A stretch of DNA of 64,000 nucleotides from positions 2,158,641 to 2,222,640 of the forward strand of contig CP022585.1 of NCBI GenBank assembly GCA_002243285.1, written 5' to 3'. Below are positions 35,638 to 44,401 of this stretch, in pieces (position 1 is the first letter of the stretch; the number at the start of each line of letters is the position of its first letter). Source of the DNA: Candidatus Fluviicola riflensis (GTDB lineage: Bacteria > Bacteroidota > Bacteroidia > Flavobacteriales_D > Crocinitomicaceae). Under the pieces are notes generated by a model. That model was given only the letters and a program-made list of their open reading frames with translations. It was not told the DNA's origin and made no database searches. Both the position numbers and the translations under genes were made by a program.

Positions 35638-38085
35638 ATGGCAAATCAAGTAATCTCTGAAACAACTACATCCGTAGATTTTGAAACATTCAGGCAACAA
35701 GTGCTGAATGACTACCGGTTGGCTTGTTTATCAAGAGAAGCATCGCTGTTGGGTCGACGTGAAGTATTGACCGGAAAAGCGAAGTTCGGAATCTTCGGCG
35801 ATGGAAAAGAACTCGCTCAACTTGCGCTTGCCAAACAATTCAAGGACGGCGATTTCCGCTCAGGTTATTACCGCGATCAAACCTTGATGATGGCCATCGA
35901 TCAGCTGACCGTGCGCGAATACTTTGCCGGTTTGTATGCGCATACTGACATCGAAGTGGAACCACAATCGGCTGGCCGCCAAATGGGTGGCCATTTTTCT
36001 ACCCGAAACCTTGACGAAAACGGAAACTGGAAAAACCTGATGGCCCAGAAAAACAGTTCCGCCGATATTTCACCTACCGCAGGACAAATGCCACGTTTAT
36101 TGGGCTTAGCCCAGGCGTCAAAAATATACCGCAATCACCCGACACTGAAAGATCTGGAGGAATTCAAAAAATTCAGTAATGGTGGAAATGAAGTCGCTTT
36201 CGGAACAATCGGTGATGCTTCCACATCGGAAGGCCCATTCTGGGAAGTAATCAACGCTGCCGGAGTTTTACAGGTACCGATGGTGATGTCTGTTTGGGAC
36301 GACGGTTATGGAATTTCCGTTCCGCGCGAATTCCAAACTACCAAAGGAAGCATTTCAGATGCGCTTTCGGGAATGCAGCGCACGGCTGAAAATCCGGGCG
36401 GTTACGAGATTTTCATCACCAAAGGCTGGGATTATGCGCATTTGTGCGAAACCTACGAAAAAGCGGTTGCTGTAGCGCGTGAAGAACACGTTCCGGTATT
36501 GGTTCACGTAAAAGAAGTCAATCAGCCGCAGGGCCATTCTACATCAGGTTCACACGAGCGATATAAATCGGAGGAACGTTTGAAATGGGAATCGGAATTT
36601 GACTGCATTGCCAAGTTCAAAGAGTGGATCTTGTCATTCGAAGCCGAAGGACAGAACATCGCTACCGAAGAAGAATTGACAACCATTGCCGCCGATGCTA
36701 AAAAAGCGGTAAACGAAGATAAACGTGCGGCTTGGTCGGCGTTTTCAGCAGTTTTGAAACAGGATTTAACGAGTGCAATCGAATTGTTAAAAGCTGTTGC
36801 CGCCGAAAGTTCACAAGGTTCATTCATTCAATTGGAAATCACGGCGCTTGAAAAAGCAATGGAGCCAATCCGAAAAGATATTTTTAATGCCGTTCGCAAA
36901 ACATTGCGCATTGTTCGAGGTGAAAACGGCCCTGCACGTCAGGCACTGATCCTGTGGTTGGAACGTGAAAAAGCGAAGAATTATGATCGTTACAGCGAAA
37001 ACCTGTACTCTACTTCCGAGCAAAATGCGTTGAATATCACTCCGGTTGATCCTACTTATGAATCGTCGCCAACCATGGAAGACGGACGCATCATTCTGCG
37101 TGAAAATTTCCGTTCGATTTTTGAAAACTACCCGCAGGCATTGATCTTCGGTGAAGATGCCGGTAAAATTGGCGGTGTGAACCAATCATTGGAAGGTTTA
37201 CAGGAACAATTCGGGACTTTACGTGTTTCCGATGTTGGAATTCGCGAATGTTCGATCATTGGCCAGGGAATCGGAATGGCGATGCGTGGTTTGCGCCCAA
37301 TTGCTGAAATTCAATACCTCGATTACTTATTATATGCCATCCAGATTTTGTCGGATGACCTTTCAACCGTGCAATACCGGACAAAAGGCGGGCAAAAAGC
37401 ACCCTTGATTGTGAGTACGCGCGGACATCGCCTGGAAGGAATCTGGCACAGTGGAAGTCCAATGGGAATGATCATCAATTCCCTGCGTGGCATGCACATT
37501 TGTGTACCACGAAACATGACCAAAGCAGCCGGTTTTTACAATACGCTGATGGCGGCAGACGAACCAGCATTGGTGATTGAACCACTGAACGGTTACCGTA
37601 CCAAAGAACCGATGCCGACCAATATTGGTGAATTCCGTATCGGATTAGGTTTACCCGAGATTGTGAAACAAGGAACCGATTTAACGATTGTTTCTTACGG
37701 ATCGACATTCAACTTGTGCGAACAAGCGACTCAAACATTGACAGAATTAGGCATTTCGGTTGAATTGATCGACGTTCAAACCTTGATTCCGTTCGACATC
37801 AATCATGTGATCAGTGAATCATTGGAAAAAACAAACCGTTTGCTGATCATCGACGAAGACGTGAGCAGCGGTGCAACAGGTTACATGCTCGATAAAATCC
37901 TCGTAGAACAAAAAGCGTATTTCCATCTTGATTCGGCGCCGGTTACGTTGAGTGCAAAAGATCACCGCCCGGCGTATGGCACTGATGGTGATTATTTCTC
38001 TAAACCGAGCATCGACGATATCGTTGAAACGGCTTATGGAATAATGAGCGAAACAGATCCGGATACGTTCCCTTCAATTTATTAG
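35638..38085 (+). CDS. 2-oxoacid dehydrogenase E1, fused alpha and beta subunits
   Basis: Thiamine-diphosphate decarboxylase of a branched-chain/acetoin-type dehydrogenase complex. The alpha half has the TPP-binding FGTIGDASTSEGPFWEVINAA and VPVLVHVKEVNQPQGHS regions. The beta half, after a linker at about 440-480, has EDAGKIGGVNQSLEGLQEQFG and the transketolase C-terminal domain (VSYGSTFNLCEQATQTL). Fusion of the two chains in one ~815-aa protein is usual in Bacteroidota. The E2 and E3 genes are not in the window. The ATG at 35638 is used; the frame opens six codons earlier. Confidence 0.93.
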   Translation: MANQVISETTTSVDFETFRQQVLNDYRLACLSREASLLGRREVLTGKAKFGIFGDGKELAQLALAKQFKDGDFRSGYYRDQTLMMAIDQLTVREYFAGLYAHTDIEVEPQSAGRQMGGHFSTRNLDENGNWKNLMAQKNSSADISPTAGQMPRLLGLAQASKIYRNHPTLKDLEEFKKFSNGGNEVAFGTIGDASTSEGPFWEVINAAGVLQVPMVMSVWDDGYGISVPREFQTTKGSISDALSGMQRTAENPGGYEIFITKGWDYAHLCETYEKAVAVAREEHVPVLVHVKEVNQPQGHSTSGSHERYKSEERLKWESEFDCIAKFKEWILSFEAEGQNIATEEELTTIAADAKKAVNEDKRAAWSAFSAVLKQDLTSAIELLKAVAAESSQGSFIQLEITALEKAMEPIRKDIFNAVRKTLRIVRGENGPARQALILWLEREKAKNYDRYSENLYSTSEQNALNITPVDPTYESSPTMEDGRIILRENFRSIFENYPQALIFGEDAGKIGGVNQSLEGLQEQFGTLRVSDVGIRECSIIGQGIGMAMRGLRPIAEIQYLDYLLYAIQILSDDLSTVQYRTKGGQKAPLIVSTRGHRLEGIWHSGSPMGMIINSLRGMHICVPRNMTKAAGFYNTLMAADEPALVIEPLNGYRTKEPMPTNIGEFRIGLGLPEIVKQGTDLTIVSYGSTFNLCEQATQTLTELGISVELIDVQTLIPFDINHVISESLEKTNRLLIIDEDVSSGATGYMLDKILVEQKAYFHLDSAPVTLSAKDHRPAYGTDGDYFSKPSIDDIVETAYGIMSETDPDTFPSIY

Positions 38086-38088
38086 GTT

Positions 38089-38487
38089 TTGAGAAAATCC
38101 ATCGTCATAGCGGTTGTGAGTTTTTTTATCATGAGCATCATGGCGAAAGACATCACCTCGCTGTCGTGGAATATCTGGTATGTCGCCAATAAGGCCTATG
38201 TGGCCAAAGAATTGTGCGTTAACAAGGCCAAACCGAAACTGAAATGTAACGGTAAATGTCATTTGGCGAAGCAGTTGCAGAAACTGGAAGAACCGCAACC
38301 AAAAAAAGCTCCTTCAGCTCCTAAAGAACTGAAATTGAAGGAAATGTCCTGGATCATCGCTTCTGTGGGAATTCTTCCGGCATCAGAAATTTTGGTTCTC
38401 ACAGAAAACACTTCAACACATTGGAATGATCTTAAAAAAGCACCCCGCTCTTTCTCCTACACCATTTTCCATCCGCCACAAGCCTGA
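38089..38487 (+). CDS. CNGKC-motif small protein (putative metal handling)
   Basis: 132 aa starting at TTG 38089, three bases after the E1 stop. A short N-terminal helix, then KAYVAKELCVNKAKPKLKCNGKCHLAKQLQK: three cysteines with the CNGKC pair, a signature I know from many Bacteroidota proteins next to metal-transport genes. The basic/proline middle is followed by a variable C-terminus. Read together with the two genes downstream it suggests a metal-related trio; this is inference. Confidence 0.75.
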   Translation: MRKSIVIAVVSFFIMSIMAKDITSLSWNIWYVANKAYVAKELCVNKAKPKLKCNGKCHLAKQLQKLEEPQPKKAPSAPKELKLKEMSWIIASVGILPASEILVLTENTSTHWNDLKKAPRSFSYTIFHPPQA

Positions 38488-38581
38488 TTTTCTAATTACA
38501 TCTTGTACAAGAGTTTCGCTTTCCCGCGAATACATAGATTATTTTGCTCTACGCCTGTGGCGTAATCACTGCAAAAGATTA

Positions 38582-38674
38582 CCACGAATGCACTAATTTT
38601 TGCTCGGCTAACGCCCTCGCCGATAACTAATTAAAGCGCGTCCGTTAGGCGCGCCATAATTCGTGCATTCGTGG
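38582..38674. repeat. Palindromic element, terminal type B, copy 1
   Basis: Arms 38582-38598 (CCACGAATGCACTAATT) and 38658-38674 pair with one mismatch. The interior holds GCTCGGCTAACGC and CCGTTAGGCGCGCC modules. Upstream, at 38550-38564, is a TACGCC/GGCGTA hairpin. No gene in 38488-38771. Confidence 0.75.
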
Positions 38675-38771
38675 GAAAAGAAAACCCATCCGCCATGGTG
38701 GATGCAACGTCATTTGTGGGAGACCATGTACAAGACAGCATTATTCCATTTATTTAATTTTTATTTCGAAT

Positions 38772-39659
38772 ATGAAGTTATTCGCCTTCGTTGCGGGTAT
38801 ACTTTTAGGTTTGAATACAATGGCTTGTGACATCTGTGGCGCCGTGAATTCCGCATTGGGATTGGGAACGGTTGCTGCAGGAAATCGTCATTCCATTGGT
38901 TGTACCTATCAGTATCGCAGCTACAAAAGTCATCATCCGGGCATTTTTAATGAACCTGATGTGAGCAGTTCCGAGCGTTTTCAGCGGCTCGATCTCAATG
39001 GAACCATTCGTTTGGCTTCGCGTTGGCAATTGAAAGTGAGTTTGCCGTTGGTATACAACGAACAAATTAAAGAAGGCATTCATTCTTTTCGTCAGGGTAT
39101 CGCCGATCCAATGCTTACGGGACATTATTTTGTGTTCAATCGCATGGATTCTACCGGAAACAAAGTCATCCGGTTGAGTGTTGGCGGTGGTGTAAAAATG
39201 CCTTTCGCCCGATTTTCCGAACCTGACAATGACTTGTTATTGATTTACCCGGGAACCGGAACCTGGGACGGCGTGTTGCAATCTTCCTTTTTCCTGCGCA
39301 AAAACAAATGGGCGCTGATCCAGGAAAACAATCTCATGCTGAGAGGTACAAACAAACACGATTATCAGCCAGGGAATCTGTTCAGTGCAACCGCTTACGG
39401 AATGCGCCGGTTCACCAACTGGTCGATCTTCGGTGGTTTTCAATATGCCTGGAACGGGATTGATTACCAAGAGAGAAAGGCCATCAACAGTTCGCCCAGC
39501 CAGGGAACTATTCTCAGTGCGACTGTTGGCGGAACAATTCAATGGGGAAATGTAATGGTTCAGGCCAATTACCATCTCCCGATCGCACAAAACCTTGGAA
39601 ACGGTTACGTGCAACAGCAAACCGGTTTTACCGCCGGAATTTATTATTTATTCAACTAA
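38772..39659 (+). CDS. Outer-membrane CDICG protein (transporter-like)
   Basis: Signal peptide MKLFAFVAGILLGLNTMA, with CDICG directly at its end, then an aromatic beta-barrel-like sequence (GCTYQYRSYKSHHPG, LNGTIRLASRWQLKVSLPLVYN, final GIYYLFN) typical of outer-membrane porin-like proteins. The CxxCG at the mature N-terminus could bind metal. Four bases from the following lipoprotein gene. Confidence 0.8.
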   Translation: MKLFAFVAGILLGLNTMACDICGAVNSALGLGTVAAGNRHSIGCTYQYRSYKSHHPGIFNEPDVSSSERFQRLDLNGTIRLASRWQLKVSLPLVYNEQIKEGIHSFRQGIADPMLTGHYFVFNRMDSTGNKVIRLSVGGGVKMPFARFSEPDNDLLLIYPGTGTWDGVLQSSFFLRKNKWALIQENNLMLRGTNKHDYQPGNLFSATAYGMRRFTNWSIFGGFQYAWNGIDYQERKAINSSPSQGTILSATVGGTIQWGNVMVQANYHLPIAQNLGNGYVQQQTGFTAGIYYLFN

Positions 39660-39664
39660 AAAAG

Positions 39665-40057
39665 ATGAAATATACAATCAGTTTATTCGCCCTTTTAACA
39701 ATTACCTTGTTTTCATGTAAAAAAGACAAGGAAGATCACGAAGATTTTTCGGGAAGTATTACCGTTACCGCTCCGGCCGAAAACAGCACCATTACCGGCG
39801 GAAACACATTTTTGGTTACCGGAAACATTGAAGGAAACACCGAAATGCATGGTTACATGATCACGGTTTACAATCAAAATGATCAAACAGTAGTTTACAG
39901 CAATACACTTGACAGTCACTCGGATGTTTACACGCTAAACGAAACCGTAACACATACACTTTCTGTAGCTACGCCATTGCGTTTGGTAATCGAAGTCGAA
40001 GTGGATCATGATAGTGAATCGCTGACCAAAGAAGTATTGTTTCAGTATCAGCCTTAG
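39665..40057 (+). CDS. Small lipoprotein, Ig-like, His/Asp-rich linker
   Basis: Lipoprotein signal MKYTISLFALLTITLFSC followed by KKDKEDHEDFSG. The rest is one beta-sandwich (ITVTAPAENSTITGGNTFLVTGNIEG..., HTLSVATPLRLVIEVEVDHDSES). The acidic/His linker could bind metal ions. The open frame begins upstream inside the porin-like gene, but the lipoprotein start at 39665 is clear. Confidence 0.82.
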   Translation: MKYTISLFALLTITLFSCKKDKEDHEDFSGSITVTAPAENSTITGGNTFLVTGNIEGNTEMHGYMITVYNQNDQTVVYSNTLDSHSDVYTLNETVTHTLSVATPLRLVIEVEVDHDSESLTKEVLFQYQP

Positions 40058-40245
40058 TGAGTTGATCAGTTGGTGAGTTCTTGAGTTTCTAAGTTTGTTG
40101 AGTTGGTTAATTCGAACCCAATAAACTTAGAAACGATGTAACTTAAAATGAGTAGAAAGAGTTGTTAAGTTTGGTGAAGTGACTTTGTGAGTTCAGTACG
40201 TTTTATACGTTGGTGAGTTTTGTAAGTTTGGTGAAAAATTAAAGC
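40058..40245. repeat. Degenerate GTTGGTGAGTTTTGTAAG-type repeats
   Basis: A stretch of loosely repeated phrases GAGTTGGT, AAGTTTG(G/T)TG and GTGAGTT. It contains three copies of TAAGTTTG (40090-40097, 40166-40173, 40223-40230), each a match to the -7 consensus TAnnTTTG. No gene. Confidence 0.55.
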
Positions 40246-40800
40246 ATGACACAAACACAGCTTAGTATGCTTGCCAAGTGGACCTTTTGGGCCACGTTTC
40301 TGATAGCAACTTATATTATGGCAAGATATTATTTCACTTCTGATAGTGTTTATGTTGCAGCCGGTTTACTATTCATTGTTGCTGCTTTTATTGCGAATCT
40401 TTCCGTTATGATTGCCATTCGCTACCATAGGCTTAAAAATGAAACCTTGAAGAGACCAAAATCTATCAGATTATTATTTCTGAATATTCCTATTGGCCTT
40501 TTCTACTTGTGGTTTGCAGTTTGGCTAAACGGATGTTATCGTGTAACCATTGTAAATGATACACAGATGGCTGTACACCATATACGCATATCAGGTTGCG
40601 ACAATGCTGAAAAAGCGTTGTTAAAACCAGGTGAAAGCAAAACATTTTGGATAAGTATTCCAACGGATTGTGAATTAAGAATCAGGTTTATCGATCATCA
40701 CAATAACCTTAAGAAAGGTATTGTTGCGGGTTATTTAACCAATGGCATGGGACAAACCGATGAATACCACATCAGTGGAAAAAACAATTCCAACCACTAA
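40246..40800 (+). CDS. Three-helix membrane protein with a beta-rich tail, unknown
   Basis: 184 aa. TM helices at about 10-28, 38-58 and 73-93, then a C-terminal soluble domain (YRVTIVNDTQMAVHHIRISGCDNAEKALLKPGESKTFWI) that resembles a small beta-sandwich. Seen in other Flavobacteriales; no function. Three bases from the Crp/Fnr gene. Confidence 0.75.
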   Translation: MTQTQLSMLAKWTFWATFLIATYIMARYYFTSDSVYVAAGLLFIVAAFIANLSVMIAIRYHRLKNETLKRPKSIRLLFLNIPIGLFYLWFAVWLNGCYRVTIVNDTQMAVHHIRISGCDNAEKALLKPGESKTFWISIPTDCELRIRFIDHHNNLKKGIVAGYLTNGMGQTDEYHISGKNNSNH

Positions 40801-40803
40801 CCT

Positions 40804-41379
40804 ATGGAACTTCTGCTTCAGCATATTTCCCGCCACATTCAACTCGACAAAAACGAAGAGGCTTATTTTCTGTCGCTCATTCAACTCAAAACCATTCGCA
40901 AAAAGGAGCTTTTGTTGAAACAGGGGGAAATTTGTAAAACGGAGAATTTTCTGCTTTCGGGGTGTATGCGCACGTTTACCCTCAACGAACAAGGCGAAGA
41001 ACAAGTGGTGCAATTCGGCATCGAAGATTGGTGGATGGGTGATTTGTACAGCTTTTTGACCCAAGCTCCTGCCTCCTATTCGATTGATGCGTTGGAAGAT
41101 ACTCTTGTTGCCCAAATCACAAAAGAGCATCTCGATAACTTGTATCTGCAAGTCCCTAAATTTGAGCGTTTCTTTCGACTCATTCTACAAAATGCTTTTA
41201 TCGCGCAACAAGATCGTATTCATCAGAGCCTTTCATTGACAGCTGAACAGCGCTACGAAGAATTTATCCGGAAATATCCTCAACTGGAACAACGGATTGC
41301 CCAAAAACACATTGCTTCTTATCTAGGAATTACACCGGTTTTTCTCAGTATGCTTCGTCGGAAACGTGTGAACGAATGA
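40804..41379 (+). CDS. Crp/Fnr family transcriptional regulator
   Basis: 191 aa: cNMP-type beta-roll (KKELLLKQGEICKTENFLLSGCMRTFTLNEQGEEQVVQFG), dimer helix, and a C-terminal helix-turn-helix that is short (HIASYLGITPVFLSMLRRKRVN). No cysteine cluster, so not an Fnr-type oxygen sensor. The gene 100 bases downstream is DoxX, a frequent partner. Confidence 0.92.
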   Translation: MELLLQHISRHIQLDKNEEAYFLSLIQLKTIRKKELLLKQGEICKTENFLLSGCMRTFTLNEQGEEQVVQFGIEDWWMGDLYSFLTQAPASYSIDALEDTLVAQITKEHLDNLYLQVPKFERFFRLILQNAFIAQQDRIHQSLSLTAEQRYEEFIRKYPQLEQRIAQKHIASYLGITPVFLSMLRRKRVNE

Positions 41380-41483
41380 CTAAATGATTCTTATCGAAAG
41401 AAAATCTTTCCGTTATTTATTAAACTACTTTAATTTTTTTCAACTTGCCTCTTCGTTGTTTTGCCGTATCAAAATGATATAGT

Positions 41484-41930
41484 ATGAAAAACAACATTTT
41501 TAAAACCAACAACGATTGGTCAGGATTCATTTTACGATTGACCATCGGCATTATTTTATTCCCGCATGGTTCACAAAAAATGCTAGGAATCTTTGGCGGT
41601 TACGGCTTTAGCGGAACCATGGATTATTTCACGGATGTTCTTCACCTCCCATGGATCATCGCTTTCCTGGTCATTTTTATTGAATTCGTTGGAGCTATCG
41701 CTCTTATTTTGGGAATTGCAAGCCGTATCTGGGCCGCCTCAATCATTGTCCTGATGACCGGAATTATTCTGAGTTCTCATCTCGACAATGGCTTTTTCAT
41801 GAATTGGTTTGGCAATCAAAAAGGCGAAGGATTCGAGTATCATCTTCTGGTGATTGGACTTTGCGCGGCTATCATTGTAAACGGAGGCGGGAAGTATTCA
41901 CTTGATCGCAAACTTCCGGTGAATCGATGA
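41484..41930 (+). CDS. DoxX family membrane protein
   Basis: 148 aa, four TM helices: WSGFILRLTIGIILFPHGSQKMLGIFGG is the DoxX N-terminal signature. DoxX proteins are quinone-type redox or thiosulfate-oxidation related, but many have unknown roles. Probably controlled by the Crp/Fnr gene upstream. Confidence 0.92.
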   Translation: MKNNIFKTNNDWSGFILRLTIGIILFPHGSQKMLGIFGGYGFSGTMDYFTDVLHLPWIIAFLVIFIEFVGAIALILGIASRIWAASIIVLMTGIILSSHLDNGFFMNWFGNQKGEGFEYHLLVIGLCAAIIVNGGGKYSLDRKLPVNR

Positions 41931-41938
41931 ACAAGTTT

Positions 41939-41982
41939 TTTCACCACAACACTGAAGCTATAGCGTAAGCGTTGTGGTGAAA
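41939..41982. repeat. CACCACAAC hairpin
   Basis: Arms TTTCACCACAAC (41939-41950) and GTTGTGGTGAAA (41971-41982) pair perfectly. The loop contains CTGAAGCTATAGCGTAAGC, related to the element at 24056 in reverse. Confidence 0.7.
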
Positions 41983-42071
41983 TTTCGCTAACACATAAAA
42001 GCTACGTTTTCTATGTGCCTTATGTGGTTAATTATTGAATATCTTCGTGGTTCAACTCCATTCATGGTAAA

Positions 42072-42716
42072 ATGACCAAAAAAGAAAAAGCAAACTACAT
42101 CATCACCGAACTCGAAAAACTGTACCCCGAAACGCCGGTTCCATTGGATCATTGGGATGCTTACACTTTATTGATCGCTGTGCTGTTATCTGCCCAATGC
42201 ACAGATGTACGCGTGAATCTTATCACTCCGACTTTGTTCAAACGCGCCTCACGGCCGCAGGATATGATCAAACTTTCGGTAGAAGAAATCCGGGATATTA
42301 TCAGACCTTGCGGATTATCACCCCGAAAATCACAAGCTATTTACGACCTTTCACATATATTGATCAACGAGCACAATGGCGAAGTTCCTGCCTCTTTTGA
42401 AGCATTGGAACGGTTGCCGGGAGTTGGCCACAAAACAGCATCTGTGGTGATGTCACAGGCATTTGGCGTTCCGGCATTTCCGGTAGATACACACATTCAC
42501 CGGTTAATGATCCGCTGGGGGTTGACTTCCGGCAAAAACGTGGAAGAAACCGAGCGTGACGCCAAAAAGCTGTTTCCCGAGAACCTGTGGAATAAACTGC
42601 ACCTGCAAATTATCTTTTACGGCCGCAGCCATTCTCCGGCGCGAAGTCCTAAGAAAGAAATCGATTATATTACCGCAGCAATCGGAACCAAGAAAGCACT
42701 GCTGGAATTAAAATAA
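42072..42716 (+). CDS. nth: Endonuclease III homologue without FeS cysteines
   Basis: Bifunctional DNA glycosylase/AP lyase for oxidised pyrimidines. The helix-hairpin-helix LPGVGHKTASVV has catalytic Lys121, and FPVDTHIHR has Asp139, both at the E. coli positions. Where E. coli has the four-cysteine [4Fe-4S] ligands, this protein reads FYGRSHSPARSPKKEIDYI with no cysteine, so it lacks the cluster. I believe such forms occur in other Bacteroidota. Confidence 0.9.
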   Translation: MTKKEKANYIITELEKLYPETPVPLDHWDAYTLLIAVLLSAQCTDVRVNLITPTLFKRASRPQDMIKLSVEEIRDIIRPCGLSPRKSQAIYDLSHILINEHNGEVPASFEALERLPGVGHKTASVVMSQAFGVPAFPVDTHIHRLMIRWGLTSGKNVEETERDAKKLFPENLWNKLHLQIIFYGRSHSPARSPKKEIDYITAAIGTKKALLELK

Positions 42717-42751
42717 TAGCTAAAAATCAACAAAAAATAAAACCGATGACT

Positions 42752-43360
42752 ATGAAAAAAATGACCACAAGAATAGCTATTACACTCGGATTGGGAATCT
42801 TCATTACCTGTACGAGTATTTCGCCGGATACTCATTTTAAGGGAACATTTTCCGAGTTAAAAAAAGAGAAAATCAAGTACGTTGAATCGGGCATCGACAG
42901 TTTGGATTTCGCAATGAAAATTCCGGATTACCTGCAAGCAACAGCTTCTTTGGATGATGGCCGACCGTTTCAGTACATGCACGAAGTGAAAGAACAATAC
43001 ATTATGGCCAGTTATGAACTGATCACAGATGTGACTCCGGCATTGGACGAGCTTGGTTACGGTGGCGGAAATTTATTGGATCAGTATGTTGCCTATAACC
43101 GTGAAGTGATTGCTAACGGAGTGAACATTCACAAACAAGAAGCCGTAAAAAGCCTAAAGATCAAAGGAATGGATGCGCGCATGCTGCAATTTGACGGAAT
43201 GGTTGAGGGAATTGATGAAGGAATCAGCTACTATGCCGTTTTTATTCAATCATCCGATAAATTGTACTTTGTTCTGGCCTGGACACTCGAAAGTAAAAAA
43301 GCCGAATTCGCACCGATTGCAGAAACAATACTCAAGTCCTTTCACCTGAAAAAGAAATAA
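42752..43360 (+). CDS. Secreted lipoprotein-like protein, tandem paralogue 1
   Basis: N-terminal signal MKKMTTRIAITLGLGIFITC; the lipobox is poor (FITC). A single domain of about 180 aa: YVESGIDSLDFAMKIPDYLQAT, VKEQYIMASYELI, MLQFDGMVEGIDEGISYYAVFIQSSDKLYFVLAWTLESKK. It is a close paralogue of the next gene, with most of these segments shared. Function unknown. An earlier in-frame ATG lies at 42746. Confidence 0.8.
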   Translation: MKKMTTRIAITLGLGIFITCTSISPDTHFKGTFSELKKEKIKYVESGIDSLDFAMKIPDYLQATASLDDGRPFQYMHEVKEQYIMASYELITDVTPALDELGYGGGNLLDQYVAYNREVIANGVNIHKQEAVKSLKIKGMDARMLQFDGMVEGIDEGISYYAVFIQSSDKLYFVLAWTLESKKAEFAPIAETILKSFHLKKK

Positions 43361-43390
43361 TCGACCGGAATTTAATTTTTGTTTTCCATA

Positions 43391-43416
43391 TTTTCATCCA
43401 CAATGGTGGATGAAAA
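43391..43416. terminator. Hairpin after paralogue 1
   Basis: Perfect 11-base arms TTTTCATCCAC / GTGGATGAAAA with a 4-base loop, about 30 bases after the stop; T-rich on both sides. Confidence 0.6.
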
Positions 43417-43431
43417 GTGTATCAAAAATAA

Positions 43432-43571
43432 TTCCCACGAATGCACGAATTTTTGCTCGGCTAACGCACTCGCTTTTTTTAAAATATTATACACAATTCG
43501 TCAGAGTGTAATTGTCTAACACACCATTAGCGCTGCCGTTAGGAGCGCAAAAATTCGTGCATTCGTGGGAA
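43432..43571. repeat. Palindromic element, terminal type B, copy 2
   Basis: Perfect 25-base arms 43432-43456 and 43547-43571 (TTCCCACGAATGCACGAATT plus TTTGC). The interior has GCTCGGCTAACGC near the left arm and GCGCTGCCGTTAGGAGCGC near the right. It lies between the two tandem paralogues. Confidence 0.85.
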
Positions 43572-43697
43572 AGAAAAATGTCGTATCGGCTAGTCGATAC
43601 TCTCCTTTTTGGAATTAAAATTGGGAAATGGATAGTAACTGAAAGAAAAAACCTATTTTAATCGCTTCAACCAGTACAATAACAAAAAACAACATTT

Positions 43698-44318
43698 ATG
43701 AAAAAAACCATTTACGGAGCTTCAATCTTCTTAGGATTGGGATTATTAATGACTTCTTGTTTCAGCAGTTCAAGCAGTAAAGATTTGGAACAATCACTTA
43801 AAGAGCTGGAAAAAGAACTGAATACAGTGAATTACGTTGAATCTGAAATTGATAGTTTGGATTTCACGATGGTGCTTCCTGATTACATGGTTGCTACTTC
43901 TACTCTTGATGCTGACAGACCCTTCCAGTTTATGAATGCAGTAAAGGAGCAATATCTTGTGGCTAGCTATGAAATGATCAGCGACGTGCAACCATCGTTG
44001 GAAGCATTAAACTACGAAGGAAAAACCTTGCTTGATCAATATGTTTCTTATAACAAGGAAGTGATCGAAGAAGGTGTAACAATTTCGAAGCAAGAGCCTG
44101 TCAAAAAAATGAAGATCGACGGAATGGATGCACAAATGCTGCAATTCGATGGTACAGTTGAAGGAATCAGCGAGGGAATCAGTTATTATACTGTTTTCAT
44201 TCAGGCAAAAGACAGATTGTATTTTATCATGACCTGGACGCTTGAAAGCAGAAAAGATGATTTCAAACCGATTGCTGAAAAAATGATCAAATCATTCCAT
44301 TTGAAAAAATCAGCATAA
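43698..44318 (+). CDS. Secreted lipoprotein, tandem paralogue 2
   Basis: Lipoprotein signal MKKTIYGASIFLGLGLLMTSC with a good lipobox, then a Ser-rich linker. The domain is the same as in the previous gene (YVESEIDSLDFTMVLPDYMVAT, MLQFDGTVEGISEGISYYTVFIQAKDRLYFIMTWTLESRK). The pair arose by duplication, with a palindromic element now in between and another after the terminator. Confidence 0.85.
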   Translation: MKKTIYGASIFLGLGLLMTSCFSSSSSKDLEQSLKELEKELNTVNYVESEIDSLDFTMVLPDYMVATSTLDADRPFQFMNAVKEQYLVASYEMISDVQPSLEALNYEGKTLLDQYVSYNKEVIEEGVTISKQEPVKKMKIDGMDAQMLQFDGTVEGISEGISYYTVFIQAKDRLYFIMTWTLESRKDDFKPIAEKMIKSFHLKKSA

Positions 44319-44349
44319 ATATTATTGATTTATTTATCGAATCTACTGG

Positions 44350-44378
44350 AGCATCGCGATTAATCGCGGTGCTTTTTT
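44350..44378 (+). terminator. Terminator after paralogue 2
   Basis: AGCATCGCGAT / ATCGCGGTGCT stem-loop followed by six T. Confidence 0.8.
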
Positions 44379-44401
44379 GGTTGTGCATTGCAAAAAACGT
44401 C

